Notes: generated by a model from the sequence alone, not told the origin. A DNA stretch of 64,000 bases from Anodontia alba (GCA_964016985.1 OZ024821.1:92060093-92124092); one strand, 5' to 3'; shown: positions 50,966 through 62,843, numbered from the stretch's first letter. A program made the numbers and translations.

Positions 50966-52354
50966 CAGGGTTCGCAGTAGGATTTTTTTTCTTTCGCCAC
51001 CATTTTCGCCAATTTAATTTTTTTTGTGCCATTTTCTTTAACTTTGAGCCAGATTTTGGCCATTTTTTGCCAAAGAATTGTCAGAAAAAGGTGTTCATTT
51101 ATTGATTCCTATAATTGCAGCAGTAGATTTATGAATCAGTATAGTGTGAAATGTGTGGGGGACTTGAAATTAATTCTCACACTGACTTTTTAAACTTCTG
51201 TTCTAATTAATTAATTACAATGTCATGAATTAATAATAAGTCTTGGTTTTGCATATCGAATGTTGAAGACACAAAAATAGAACACTTTACATGGAAACGA
51301 ATGTTCTGAAAAGTGCTGTATAAGCCAATAAATATAATGTTATTAATGTATTATACTGTAAGAGAATAAGGTCACATAATATTCAATTGTACCCTGATAA
51401 ATGCGGGGTAAGTTTCTCACACTGCAGGTTTTACTGTTTTAAGAGAGCTAACTGCAATTGACTTAAAAGGGAGTTTACTGCAATTGCTTTACGAGTCGGG
51501 TCAAAGCGAAATGGAATGGGAACAGCATTTTTTTTATGAATTGCACCAATAAAAAAAGGGGGGGGGGGGGGGGGGGGCATGCTTATACAATAAGCGGTTA
51601 ACCAGTACACTGAACACCCTTCCGCAAGCAGTGGAAGGAGCGAATGACTGCAGCAAATACATGTGATTCATGATAAAAATCGCTACAATCTGTGGGAATC
51701 GAATGCGCCATCCGGACCATCGGAGACTAATGCATCCACTTCCGAGGCATTATTCGTGTTCTTTTTTTTTTTTTTTTTTTCAGGACGACGTTCGTTGACC
51801 TCCAAATAAAAGGCCCATCAGAAGGTAGCGAAACATGCTTAATTAAAGTCGGCACTGTCAACGTGTACTTACCGCTTTAATTAGCATAATCGGAACCCAT
51901 TAATGACAATAATTATTTCTCATGTAATCAATTTGTTTTCCATCTTTGTGTTTGACATACTGTTCCAGGTGGTTACATTCTGGGTAAATTTCCTTGACGT
52001 AGGCGATGCGACTGATATTAATTCCTGATTGGTAGTTTCGGCAGAGTGTCATGAATACTGAGGACGAAAGGCGGTGCTACTGTCAAACTGCGCATCACGG
52101 CACGTGACCTTATATCGCTTTCATCAAATTCAAGTTAATTTTACCATTTTCTGACCGTTAATTGAGTTGTTAATTGGCGATTATACAATCAAGGAAGGTG
52201 CGATAGAAATGCGCGACAATTAATGGCTCAGTAGCGGGTATTTCTGGCGATATGTTTTTTTTCGCCACTTGTTTTCGCCAATTTATGATTTTTTGTGCCA
52301 AATTTTATTTTTCTGCGCAAATGGCGACTATGGCGATCGGTAACGCGAACCCTG
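50966..52354. mobile_element. 1.39-kb hAT-like element splitting a tandem array
   Basis: Termini CAGGGTTCGC and GCGAACCCTG. Flanks TCATC/ACATC form a 5-bp duplication with one mismatch, and removing the insert rejoins the 155-bp repeat unit exactly (GTACTCATC to GCTACCAATC). T-rich subterminal stretches with TTCGCCA recur at both ends. There is no coding frame of note. It contains a G homopolymer (51556-51577) and a T homopolymer (about 51760-51780). Confidence 0.8.
51556..51578. repeat. G homopolymer
   Basis: About 22 consecutive G inside the 1.39-kb hAT-like element. Length may be unreliable in assembly. Confidence 0.9.
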
Positions 52355-53724
52355 ACATCGCTACCAATCTATTCATCAAGTTTCAAGGCTCCAGCTGCAA
52401 TAGTTTTTTAGATATTTTGCTGACAAGGGAAACATGCCCAAATTTACAAAGGGCCATTACTTACAAAATATTTTTCAGAATTTACAAAAAAGTTAATCAG
52501 GTCATCTACTCATCATTACCAATCATTTCACCAAGTTTCAAGTCTCTAGCTCTAACAGTTTTTTTTAGATATTTTGCTGACAAGATAAAAATGCCCAAAA
52601 TAACAAAGGGCCATAACTCAATAAGTATTTTCAAAATTTATTCAAAAGTTAATCAGGTTGTCTACTCATCATTACAAATCCATTCACCATATTTCATGGC
52701 TCTAGCTCTAACAGTTTTTGAGATATTTTGCTGACAAGGTAAAAATGCCCAAAATCACAAAGGGCCATAACTCAAGACGTACTTTTCAAAATTTCTTCAA
52801 AAGTTAACCAGGTTGTCTACTCATCACTACCAGTCTATTCACCAAGTTTCAAGACTCTAGCTCCAATGGTTTTGAGATATTTTGCTGACAAGGTAAAAAT
52901 GCCCCAAATTACAAAGGGCCATAACATGAAGTATTTTTCAGAATTTCTTCAAAAGTTAATCAGGTCATCTACTCCACTACAAATCCATTTACTAAGTTTC
53001 AAGGCTCTAGCTCTAACAGTTTCTGAGATATTTTGCTGACAAGGCAAAAAACATGCCCAAAATTACAAAGGGCCATAACTCAAGATTCAAGAAGTATTTT
53101 TCAAAATTTCTTCAAAAGTTAATCAAGTTGTCTACTCATCACTGCCAGTCTATTCACCAAGTTTCAAGGCTCTAGCTTCAATAGTTTTTTAGGTATTTTG
53201 CTGACAAATTAAAAATGCCCAAAATTACAAAGGGCCATAACTCATGAAGTATTTTTCGGAATTTCTTCAAAAGTTAATCAGGTCATCTACTCATCACTAC
53301 AAATCGATTTACTAAGTTTCAAAGCTCAAGCTCTAACAGTTTTTGAGATATTTTGCTGACAAGGTAAAAATGCCCAAAATTACAAATGGCCATAACTCAA
53401 GAAGTATTATTCAAAATTACTTCAAAAGTTAATCAGATTATCTACTCGTCACTACCAGTCTATACACTCAACTGTAAGAGTTGCATCCACAAACTATCCA
53501 TCTCATTGTGTGTACAGAAGGACAGACAAACCCATTTTAATAATTCCTTCGACTTATGTCGAGGAACCAAAAATAAGTGTGTTTCAGGTTACATGGAACT
53601 TTAAAATAGGGATGGTAGGTTGGAAAAATATTTTTATTTTGTTAAAAGTTATGGGGTTAATAGGAAAACAATATGGCTGAATGGGGAAATCCCCACAAAT
53701 TGTGCACATTCTTTTGCCAGAAGA

Positions 53725-54050
53725 AACTAAGCATGGAGCTACAGACATACACATATCTTAAACTATGCATTGAGCTACCGACATATACATACATGTATCT
53801 GAAACTATACACTGAACTCAAGACATATACATACCTGAAACTATGCAGGTACCTACAGACATGAGCATAACTGAAACTACATTGTATGCAGTTACAGACA
53901 TGTGCATAACTGAAACTATGCATGGTGCTACATGTAGACATATGTGTATCTGAGATTATGTATGAAGCTTCAAACATTTGCATTATGTGACATTATGGAG
54001 CTATAGACATGTATGTGAACCTTTGCATGGAGCTAAAACCATACATTTAT
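53725..54050 (+). repeat. Minisatellite, about 40-bp units (T10)
   Basis: AACTATGCATGGAGCTAC and AGACATATACATA alternate for about eight diverged units. Confidence 0.75.
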
Positions 54051-54324
54051 TAAACCATGTGTACAGCTTTAGATACTGATTTTTTTTTTCAACCTAAACT
54101 ACCTAAACTTTTGATATTTTTGTTTTTTTCTCCAAGCAAACGTAGTTTGTGGTTCTCTTACATTAGAAGTGACTGACATTAGGGCTGACTGTCATGCTAA
54201 ATTATGACTATTACGATACTATCACTGCCAAGGGTCTAATATCACGATGCATCATGATATTATTACGATCTCCAAACCACACAGTATTTTAAAGAGTTTC
54301 GTTTCAGACCACATGTAACTAGAC

Positions 54325-56232
54325 CTGTGTGTGAAATACACTCATGCCCCCACCCAGGCACCATTGTTAATAAAGGCTTGATTAATAAATTTCACAATAT
54401 GCTTAAAATGGGAATTTGCGTGAAACATGTTTATCACATAAGAACTGGAATTCAGCAGAATAACAGGTCTGACCTTGTAAGCAATCATGTGCAGCATATC
54501 AAAAGCAGTGGCTACATCACAGCACTAATCTTCCATAAAGTGTCAGTGTATATATCCCCTGTTTGAGATAACATCTGAAGCAAGGTAAAAGTAGGCATTC
54601 TACTGGTATGCAGTGCTGGTTTGCCTACCCCAATCTAGTGATACTCATGGACATTTACAGGCCAGGTCCTCTCACTATATATAGATGGAGAAATTCCTAT
54701 TATATCATGCTTATGATATTTCATGATGACAAAAAGCGGTTCCTAATACTGCATAGTGCATCATTCAATCACCTCACTACAGCATTAAGTTGGTCTAATG
54801 ACACTTCCATACTTCTTGCAGTCTCGTGTTCAATGCCAAGTTCTAGACACTGACCTTTTATCCCACTGCCATTGCAACCCTCATGTCTAAGAAGTGCAAG
54901 TACAAGCTCTTTGGTCTAAAACATTTGATTTGTCAGTCTGCAATCTATTTTCAATGGTTTTAAGTTTCAAATCAATCCTATAATGACATCAGAAGTCATT
55001 AATCAAAATGTCTCTCAGTGGGACTATTTCTAATTCAGAAAGGGGCCATAATCCATGCAAAATGCAATGCAGAGTAGTGGTACTTGTTATACAAATTCTT
55101 TGTAAGGTAATAGGCTAGTATTTCAAATTTCAAATCAACCCCCCGAAGACGACGGAAGTTGTAAACCAAAATGCATCTAAACGGGACAATATCAACGTCA
55201 GAAAGGGGCCACAATCCATGCAAATGTGTAATAGAGTGATGATACTTCTATAAATTCTCAATTAAGTAATAGCCTGGGCTAGTATTTAAAGTTTGAAGTT
55301 AATCCGCAATGATGTCAAAACCGATGAATCAAAATACATCTGAATAGGACAATATCTAAGCCAGAAAGGGGCCACAATCCATGCAAAAGTCAAAACAGAG
55401 TGATGGTACTTGTTCTACAAGTTCTCTGCAAGATAATCAGCTAGTACTTCAAATTCCAAATCAATCTGTCATAGATAACAAGACTTATGAATCAAAATGT
55501 ATCCACATGTAAATGGGACAATTATAAGTCAGAAGGTACCATAATCCATGCAAAATGCTTAACAAAGTAATGGCACTTGTTATACAAAATCTCTGCAAGG
55601 TAATTGGCTAGTATTTTAAGCCTTCAATGAAATCAGAATTATTAATCAAAATGTATCTAAATGGGACACTTTTTAAGTCAGAAAAGGGCCATAATCCATG
55701 CAAATGCATAACAGAGTGATGGTTCTTGTTCTACAATTTCTCTGTGAGGTAACAGGCTAGTATTTCAAATTTCAAATCAATCCCCTTAAGATAACAAGAG
55801 TTATGAATCAAAATGTATCTAAATGGGATACTTTTTAAGTCAGAAAAGGGCCACATTCCATGCAAAATGCATAATAGAGTGATGGTACTTGTTCTGCAAA
55901 TTCACTGTCAGGTAACAGGCTAGTATTTCAAGTTTCAAATCAATCCCCAAAAGATAACAAGAGTTATGAATCAAAATGCATCTGAATGAGACAATTTCTA
56001 AGTCGGAAAGGGGCCATAATCCATGCAAAATGCATGCAGGAATTATCTAAGTTATCCCCTCATTGTGTCTTGCTACAATGTGTATGTGTTCCAAACTGTA
56101 AAGCAATCCACCAAAGATAACCAAAGTTATAAGCAATATTCAAATGCGATGGGACAGGGACGGGACGGGAGGCGACACCCAAAGTGAATCCAGTATAGCC
56201 CCCACCAAACAAGTTTGGTGGGGGCATAAAGA
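54325..56232 (+). mobile_element. Helentron-like element with about 163-bp units (T8)
   Basis: The 5' region carries ACTCATGCCCCCACCCAGG. About seven units (54960-56040) contain CAGAAAGGGGCCATAATCCA, TGCAAAATGC and TAGTATTTCAAATTTCAAAT. It ends GGGACGGGACGGGAGGCGAC and hairpin GCCCCCACCAAACAAGTTTG, GTGGGGGCATAAA. The 5' ATGCCCCCACC exactly complements the 3' GGTGGGGGCAT. Confidence 0.85.
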
Positions 56233-56894
56233 TACCAAACATTACTGCCCTCTCAAATATCAGCTTTTCTACCATTTTAACAAACATTTTTGCAAAACAG
56301 AAATCCTTTTTGTTCTCATACTTTGTTAATTTGGACAAAAAATCCTCAGAATGGTATTACAGTAGGTGAAAATCTTGAGTTTTCTAGGATCAGGAATATT
56401 TTACGAGCATGTCAGTGGAAGTGGGGCGATTGTGTGGGTCGTAGGGGGCTATTTTGATTGTTTTTTTTTTTTGTAATCGGCATGTGGCCCCCAGCCTTGG
56501 CAGTTTCCACCTTCCAAACATAATAAGACCATTGACAGGAATGACAACAGAGCAAAAAAAGAGCTGGGAATGGTAGCTATGACTAATATTGGACAAGGGT
56601 TCAGTATTTATAGTACCACACTTTCACTTGTCTGACACAGAAAAATGAAGTTACATTTTTATGTTAGTATGCAGTTTCTCAACTTTCGTTAAAGTATTTC
56701 AGTTGGAAACAAAAACCTGTTTTTGATTTACCCTCTCCACAAAAGTGAGAAGTTTTGTCGGCCCCGAGTTTGACTTTTTTTCGGAGGCATTTTGAACATT
56801 TTGCCATTACGATGTACCCAGTACTCTTCACAATTTGCTGTAGGAAGGATGCAGGCTGCAACAGTTACACATGATTATCATCTAGGAATCATTC

Positions 56895-57035
56895 CAGGCT
56901 TCTCATTAAGTCCTATTTGGGTGACTGGGAGTCCTGTTTTTCAGAGAAATTTGACAAAATTACATTGTGGAATTCCTACTTTTTAGTGAAAATGGCTTTG
57001 GGACTCCTATTTTCAAAATCCTAGTGAGAACCTTG
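56895..57035. mobile_element. 141-bp MITE with CAG-type termini
   Basis: Left terminus CAGGCTTCTCATTAAG, right terminus CTAGTGAGAACCTTG (its near-complement). Flanks CATTC/CATTT form a 5-bp duplication with one mismatch. Same style as 43708-44401 and 50966-52354. Confidence 0.55.
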
Positions 57036-57246
57036 CATTTGATTCTGTAAAGAGATCTGAAAGTAACTGGCCAATTTCGTTTGTCTCTGCATACAAAAGC
57101 TTTACTGTTATGGACATATATCGGCCCTCTGTCTGTTACTAGACATACTGACGTAAACGAACTATTTATAAGGCTGTCAGTCACTTATAGACACTGCAGA
57201 CTTTGCCGACTGGAGAAAGTTTCAAGAATTATCACCAAATACTCTT

Positions 57247-57459
57247 TTACCCCTGTCATGCTGAGTAAATTAAGATGCCATGCCTACTTCTAATTTTCAG
57301 CCAATCAGATCACTTGATCCAGACTGTTGATACAACTTCACATACTGAATGACAAACAGTGCAGATCCAGATAAGTTGGCTTCCAAAGAAGCCAACTGAT
57401 CTGGATCTACACAGTTTGCAAAGGCAGGATATATCTGGGTTCAGCAGAAATAGGGTTAA
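57247..57459. mobile_element. Family D MITE
   Basis: Starts TTACCCCTGTCATGCTGAGT and ends AGCAGAAATAGGGTTAA. Central hairpin around GCTTCCAAAGAAGCC. Confidence 0.8.
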
Positions 57460-57839
57460 CAATTCTTCTGCTGGATAGTAGTCTGGAATCGCAGTGATTT
57501 ATTTACAGTTTGGTTCTATTAAGTTTAAGGGAGTCCCATATTGAAATCACAAGTCCCTGGCTTATTTTAAGCAATTTTTACACTATTTTGTGAGAACAGG
57601 GACTCGCTTATATAAAATTTGTGAGTCCCAGATAAAAATTATGAGTATATGAAGCAGGACTCGCAGGTAAAACAATCACTGAATCGGCCAGAATTTCATA
57701 GTCGATCATCAGTTTTGTAAAACCGACTGATCATCGATTGTTAATCAACTTGTAGAAAATATATTCACTCTTAATTTAGCCCTCTTCTAGGCACTTATTC
57801 ATTACTCCAGATCAATAAGAGGCTTATCCAGATACAACT

Positions 57840-58690
57840 GTAATATTTTCTTCTTTCTCCATGAACTTGCCAGCTACCGGGGCTTACTGAGAACACTGTT
57901 AAAAGCGCCTTGCCCATAACATATGCTTTTATGAAGAACTGGAGAAAATTTCCAGAATTATCACCAAATACGGTAGATTTCCTATTAGTTCGAACACACG
58001 AATAATTCGAACACCCCTTACTGTTTTGAAATCGTCTCCCGAAAATTGCTCTTTTAGTCCGAACAGTCACGTATTTTTGTCAAACTCATTTTTAAATAGT
58101 TCGAACACGTGAAGTGCGATTCACAAACTGTATAATTATGTATAGTTCGTTGATGAACATTTCGTACCTCGAATTTCCGTGTGCAATCCGATGAAAAAAA
58201 AATGATACACATGAATTGTTACACAAAAAAAAAAAAAAAAACAACTTAATTTAACAAAGAAAGTAGTCACCAACAAAAGTACCTCGCCGCTTATGTGACT
58301 GATCAAAATAGTGACCGAAGCACTCGGGTCAACGCATTCTCGCAGGCAGTTGAAAATTTATGTAATTTGTAAAGCTGATTCTGAAGAGCCTAAAAACAAA
58401 TCAGAATTCATTTTTTTAAAGCGCAGACTCATCTGGGTATTTTGCAATGGTTATAAGGTACAATTTTCCTCGTTGCTATTCTGCAGGTGGTCATTAAATA
58501 CTGAAACCAAAAAAGGTATCTTACCGATTGTAAAAAAAAAAAAAAGCCAAAAATAGGGCTGGGTGTCACATCGGCTTATTCCGATCAGGACCTACTCTGT
58601 TAGCTTGACAGAGTTTGCAGGGCCTAGAAAGAGAGTGTCGTTTCAAACAGTCAATGCGCAGGCTGGTCCAGGTCATTGTATCTTGCCCAA
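57840..58690. other. Unassigned AT-rich stretch
   Basis: Includes CGGTAGATTTCCTATTAGTT and several TAGTTCGAACAC motifs (57965-58110), resembling the subterminal motifs of the 3.27-kb element. No matching right end and no coding sequence. Confidence 0.45.
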
Positions 58691-60760
58691 AAAGTAAGTT
58701 ACTATTTTGCGGATCACGAGTCTACCTCTGCATGAATCCCATGCAGCGTCCTACTGACAGGCTTACAATATTTCTGTTCCGACAAGTCAAAAAAAGTACC
58801 TTATCGCAAATATGAACAAGAGCTGTCAGAGGACAGCGAGCTCGCCTGCTGGGTACATTTTATATTGTAACATTTTTATCATTAAGCCATATAATATAGG
58901 TCACACTGACCTAGATGTATTTGTATGTAAATCATTTTGTCACTTAGATATAATAATCCAGGTATGACAATTCTCCATGAAATAGTAATAAAAATAAAAG
59001 GCAAAATCACTGAAGCATGAAATATAGGTCACAATGACCTAGATATAGTAAGTGGTCATTCATTGGGTCACATGGAACTAATATCCCAGGTGTGACATTT
59101 ATCCAACAAATATTCAAGATATAAGACAAAATCACTGAACCATGAAATATAGGTCACACCAACAGAGAATTATTTTGACGTCAATAATCGGGTCACAAGG
59201 AACTTATATCCCAGGTGTGACATTTATCCAACAAATAGTATTCAAGATATAAGGCAAAATCACTGAACCATGAAATATAGGTCACAATGACCTAGATATA
59301 GTAAGTGGTCATTCATTGGGTCACATGGAACTAATATCCCAGGTGTGACATTTATCCAACAAATAGTATTCAAGATATAAGGCAAAATCACTGAACCATG
59401 AAATATAGGTCACAATGACCTAGATATAGTAAGTGGTCATTCATTGGGTCACATGGAACTAATATCCCAGGTGTGACATTTATCCAACAAATAGTATTCA
59501 AGATATAAGGCAAAATCACTGAACCATGAAATATAGGTCACAATGACCTAGATATAGTAAGTGGTCATTCATTGGGTCACATGGAACTAATATCCCAGGT
59601 GTGACATTTATCCAACAAATAGTATTCAAGATATAAGGCAAAATCACTGAACCATGAAATATAGGTCACAATGACCTAGATATAGTAAGTGGTCATTCAT
59701 TGGGTCATATGGAACTAATATCCCAGGTGTGACATTTATCCAACAAATAGTATTCAAGATATAAGGCAAAATCACTGAACCATGAAATATAGGTCACTTT
59801 GACCTAGATATAGTAAGTGGTCATTCATTGGGTCACATGGAAGTAATATCCCAGGTGTGACATTTAACCAACAAAAAGTATTCAAGATATAAGGCAAAAT
59901 CACTGAACCATGAAATATAGGTCACAATGACCTAGATATAGTAAGTGGTCATTCATTGGGTCACATGGAAGTAATATCCCAGGTGTGACATTTATCCAAC
60001 AAATAGTATTCAAGATATAAGGCAAAATCACTGGACCATGAAATCTAGGTGACCTTGACCGTAAAATGTAGGTCACCATGACCTTCACTCTCTTACACTT
60101 AAACTGATGTCACATAGTTAGCTGATGTATAACCAGTTGTGTCTATAACCTGTAGGCATATAAGATTTTACAAATGTGTCCTAGATTTTGACCCCTAGCC
60201 CCACCCCAAGGCCCACCCTGAGGTATGAACCCAGGGGTATGTTCTTTTGGAATCTCAGAAGACTAGTCCAGGTACCCAAATTCTAAATATGAATGCTCTA
60301 TGAGGAGTGAAAGTCAAGATATAAGAATTTGAAAAACTTTAACACAGTATTACAAAGGTGTCCTAGATTCTGACCCCTAGCCCCACCCAGGGGCATGAAC
60401 CCAGGGGTTTATTCTCTTGGAATCTCAGAAGACCCTCCAAGGTACCTAAGTTCCAAATTTGATGCCTCTGTGAGGAGTGACTGTTGAGATATAAGCATTT
60501 GAAAAACTTTAACACAGTGTGACGGGAACGGGAACGCAAACGCAAACGCAAACGTGGACGACCGGGGTGACTACAATAGCTCTCCTTGTACTTCGTACAG
60601 GCGAGCTAAAAAGGAAGATCCAGATTAATGTGCTCATATGCGCAGTCCGATAAGTCTATTTTATTTATTGTGCATGCTTACAAGGCCTGACATTCTTTAT
60701 GTATAATATTAGCGGTTTTATTATTCTGAGTAGCCTGCGCAGCCGATCTGGTTGCGATTA
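58690..60760 (+). repeat. Left arm of large inverted repeat (T4 inserted)
   Basis: Outside T4, the arm carries GACAAGTCAAAAAAAGTACC, TTATCGCAAATATGAA, then GATCCAGATTAATG, GCAGTCCGATAAGTC, GCATGCTTACAAGG and GCCTGCGCAGCCGATCTGGT. These all recur in inverted order at 63765-64000. Confidence 0.75.
58815..60612 (+). mobile_element. Helentron/pearl-like element with about 128-bp tandem array (T4)
   Basis: Near-identical ends and 3' unique part to 12825-14752. The array has about eight units, nearly all of the GTCACAATGACC type with one GTCACACCAACA unit. It is inserted in one arm of the large inverted repeat 58690-64000, whose other arm lacks it. Confidence 0.85.
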
Positions 60761-60917
60761 ATTTGTATGAACAAAATAAGGTCTGTTTATCACAGTTCAA
60801 ATTTCTAGTAACATCAAAGGGATTATAAAAGTGGCCGATTCCTTTGATGGCAATAGGTTTGTTCGCCCGTCAATCATGTGGCTAGTTGGTGAATGTGTCA
60901 TTGAAATGTATATGATT

Positions 60918-61118
60918 AACCTTTACAGCTCTGTGGGCTAATTCAGCAGACGACAAATTGATCACATTTTTTCAAGAAAACTGAATTTGACACTTCATGC
61001 AAAATGTCTTCATTGGAGGTAACTTGCATGAAATGTCAAACCTGTTTTTGGGACATATATGCATCAGAAAAAATATTTCTGAAGTAATTTTGCCCAGAGT
61101 GCTAAGAGTTCAGTCTTT
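60918..61118. mobile_element. T11 palindromic MITE, diverged
   Basis: AACCTTTACAGCTCTGTGGG start, TTGACACTTCATGCAAAATG and TTGCATGAAATGTCAAACC hairpin, AGTGCTAAGAGTT end. Confidence 0.6.
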
Positions 61119-61436
61119 TTTTTTTTTTTTTTTTACATCTAATTTCCTTACCCGTTTTACCTAATGGACCAATCCGAAAAGTCTGTGCAATTATTTCCCG
61201 TGTTCATTGTAAGGAAGAAACGAATTGGTTTTAGTGTTCCTCGGGGATGGATAACATTTTGGAACATAATGTGATTTTAATTAGTCTGGATTAGTAAATT
61301 TCTGTCAGTGGACGAAGGTAAACCCGGCTTCGATCATCGGCACTTTCCGTGACCACGTGGCACCACCGGACTTGCCGAAAATACCGATATGGCCGAAGAT
61401 CTTGATAATATAGACGGGTCTGGTTTTTGGGGGCAT

Positions 61437-61462
61437 TTTTTTTTTTTTTTTTTTTTTTTTTT
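61437..61462. repeat. T homopolymer
   Basis: About 26 T. Other long A or T runs lie at 31828-31846, 35300-35321, 44150-44173, 58224-58240, 61119-61134 and 61563-61579. Confidence 0.9.
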
Positions 61463-61816
61463 GGAAAAATCACAGTCTTACAGGTGGATTAATACAGTAA
61501 CCGCAATGGACTGAACCAGGTTGATCCCCGAGGAAAAAAAATAAATCGGAAACTGCGGGGAAAAAAAAAAAAAAAAAAATGAGTCGCGGCGATTTCTGCG
61601 GGTCGGTCAGAGCACAGCAAACTTACAAAAGTTTAAGGATGGCCTTAGTTCTTCTTTTACACCCAAGAAGCCCAGTTCGTTTTAGAGTAAATAAATTTCT
61701 GTCCGCTGAAATGAAAAGACCCGCAGAGAAGAGCGGGAGACCAAAATGCACTGAAAAGCCGGCAATCAGTGTTTTAGCATCGGTGTATTAGCGCTTTATA
61801 ATTATCGCATAATCCT

Positions 61817-62022
61817 TTAAGAGCCAAGCAAAATTTGTAGCTGACAAAATTTTGATTTTTTAGCCATTATTATTTTTTTATCAGTGAAAAAAGTTTTGAC
61901 ATTTCATGTGAAGCATCTGCTTGACTGATGATTCACAAGAAATCTCAAGGCTTAGTTCTCTGAAAAACTTAAAAGTAAAACTGTTTTCTGCTGCAGTTCT
62001 GATTGGCGCACTAAGGGTTAAA
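61817..62022. mobile_element. T11 palindromic MITE
   Basis: CTTTAAGAGCCAAGCAAAAT start, TTGACATTTCATGTGAAGCA hairpin, GGCGCACTAAGGGTTAA end. Confidence 0.7.
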
Positions 62023-62082
62023 TGAAGTAATACCCTTTACACGCTCTTGCATTTCTAATTCAGCAACTTATCTGTATCTCCG

Positions 62083-62454
62083 TTAACCCTTAAACCGCCA
62101 GTCACAACTGCAGCAAACAACATTTTTTACTTTTTCTTATTAGTCAGAGAAATTAAGCCCTGACATTTCATGTGAATTGTCCACTTGGTAGACAATATTG
62201 GTAGACAATTCACATGATATGACAAGACTTGTTTTCTCTGAAAACAGAAAAAATAAACACCACAAACTTTGCTTGGCATCAGACTCGAGATCGAGAGGTA
62301 CCGGGTTCGATCCCCACTAACATCAAGTGTTGTTTCCTTGAGCAAGAAACTTTATCCACATTGCTTAGTACTGGTTACTACCCAGGAAAACAGAGGGCCA
62401 CATGGAAGATTAGCATTAGTTTACTAAATGTGTTACCCTCTATAAATAAAGTCG

Positions 62455-62487
<33 letters not shown>

Positions 62488-62504
62488 GGCACTTTAAAGG
62501 TTAA
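62083..62504. mobile_element. T11 palindromic MITE split by a SINE
   Basis: TTAACCCTTAAACCGCCAGT start; hairpin CATGTGAATTGTCCACTTGG; the right end GGCACTTTAAAGGTTAA follows the SINE at 62255-62487. Confidence 0.68.
62255..62487 (+). mobile_element. SINE with B box and (TTA)n tail
   Basis: B box GGGTTCGATCCCC (62303-62315); a weak A-box region; body with GTTTCCTTGAGCAAGAAACT and TTTATCCACATTGCTTAG, a stretch typical of conserved SINE central domains; tail of ATT repeats 62454-62487. Inserted in a T11 MITE. Confidence 0.75.
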
Positions 62505-62608
62505 TGTCTTCACAACCTATGTTAACATCAAAGCGTTTTCGGCTCAGATTTCATTCATACATGACACGAGGGCCTTTACAGTTATAGCTGATTGACAGCC
62601 AGTTTAAA

Positions 62609-62843
62609 CTAACCCTTGAAGCGCTAAGCAAAAATTTTAGCAGACGACGTTTTGATTTTTTTATTTATTTAAAAAAAAAAGTGAAATAAGAGAAATGAGT
62701 GATGACATTTCGTTCGCAGATGATTCACATGAAATGTGAAGACTTTATTGTCTGAAAAAAAGTAAAATAAACAAATAAATAAAAAAAATAAATAGAATTT
62801 TTTTCTGCTGCAGTTGTGATTGGCACTCTAAGACTTAGTTTAA
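62609..62843. mobile_element. T11 palindromic MITE
   Basis: TAACCCTTGAAGCGCTAAGC start; AGATGATTCACATGAAATGT; GTTGTGATTGGCACTCTAAG end. Confidence 0.7.

Larger units (their letters stand above)
49985..53560 (+). mobile_element. Helentron-like element with about 155-bp units (T6+T7), split by a hAT-like element
   Basis: Starts CTAGAGCTGGTGTTTGTAAA, ACTATGCCCCCAACTGCC. Four units lie at 50268-50930 and seven at about 52440-53470, each with ACAAAGGGCCATAACTC and GATATTTTGCTGACAAGGT. Spacing in the second block is 154-162 bp. The two blocks are one array interrupted by 50966-52354. The 3' hairpin expected for the 5' motif was not found; the 3' end is probably lost. Confidence 0.82.
60760..61817. 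other. Interior of the large inverted repeat, no gene
   Basis: Contains one T11 MITE and long T and A homopolymers. A 70-residue open frame at 61579-61791 has no family I recognise and follows a poly-A tract. Confidence 0.4.

Noticed and set aside
52252..52734. 160-residue open frame
   Set aside because: It runs from the hAT-like element into the T7 array. The residues repeat with the DNA unit and match no family I know.
56679..56861. Minus-strand frame with AKCSKCLRKKVK and a Cys/His pattern
   Set aside because: It could be a zinc-knuckle remnant, but it is short and isolated and I recognise no family.
61579..61791. 70-residue open frame after a poly-A tract
   Set aside because: No recognisable domain, low complexity upstream, and no splice or homology support.
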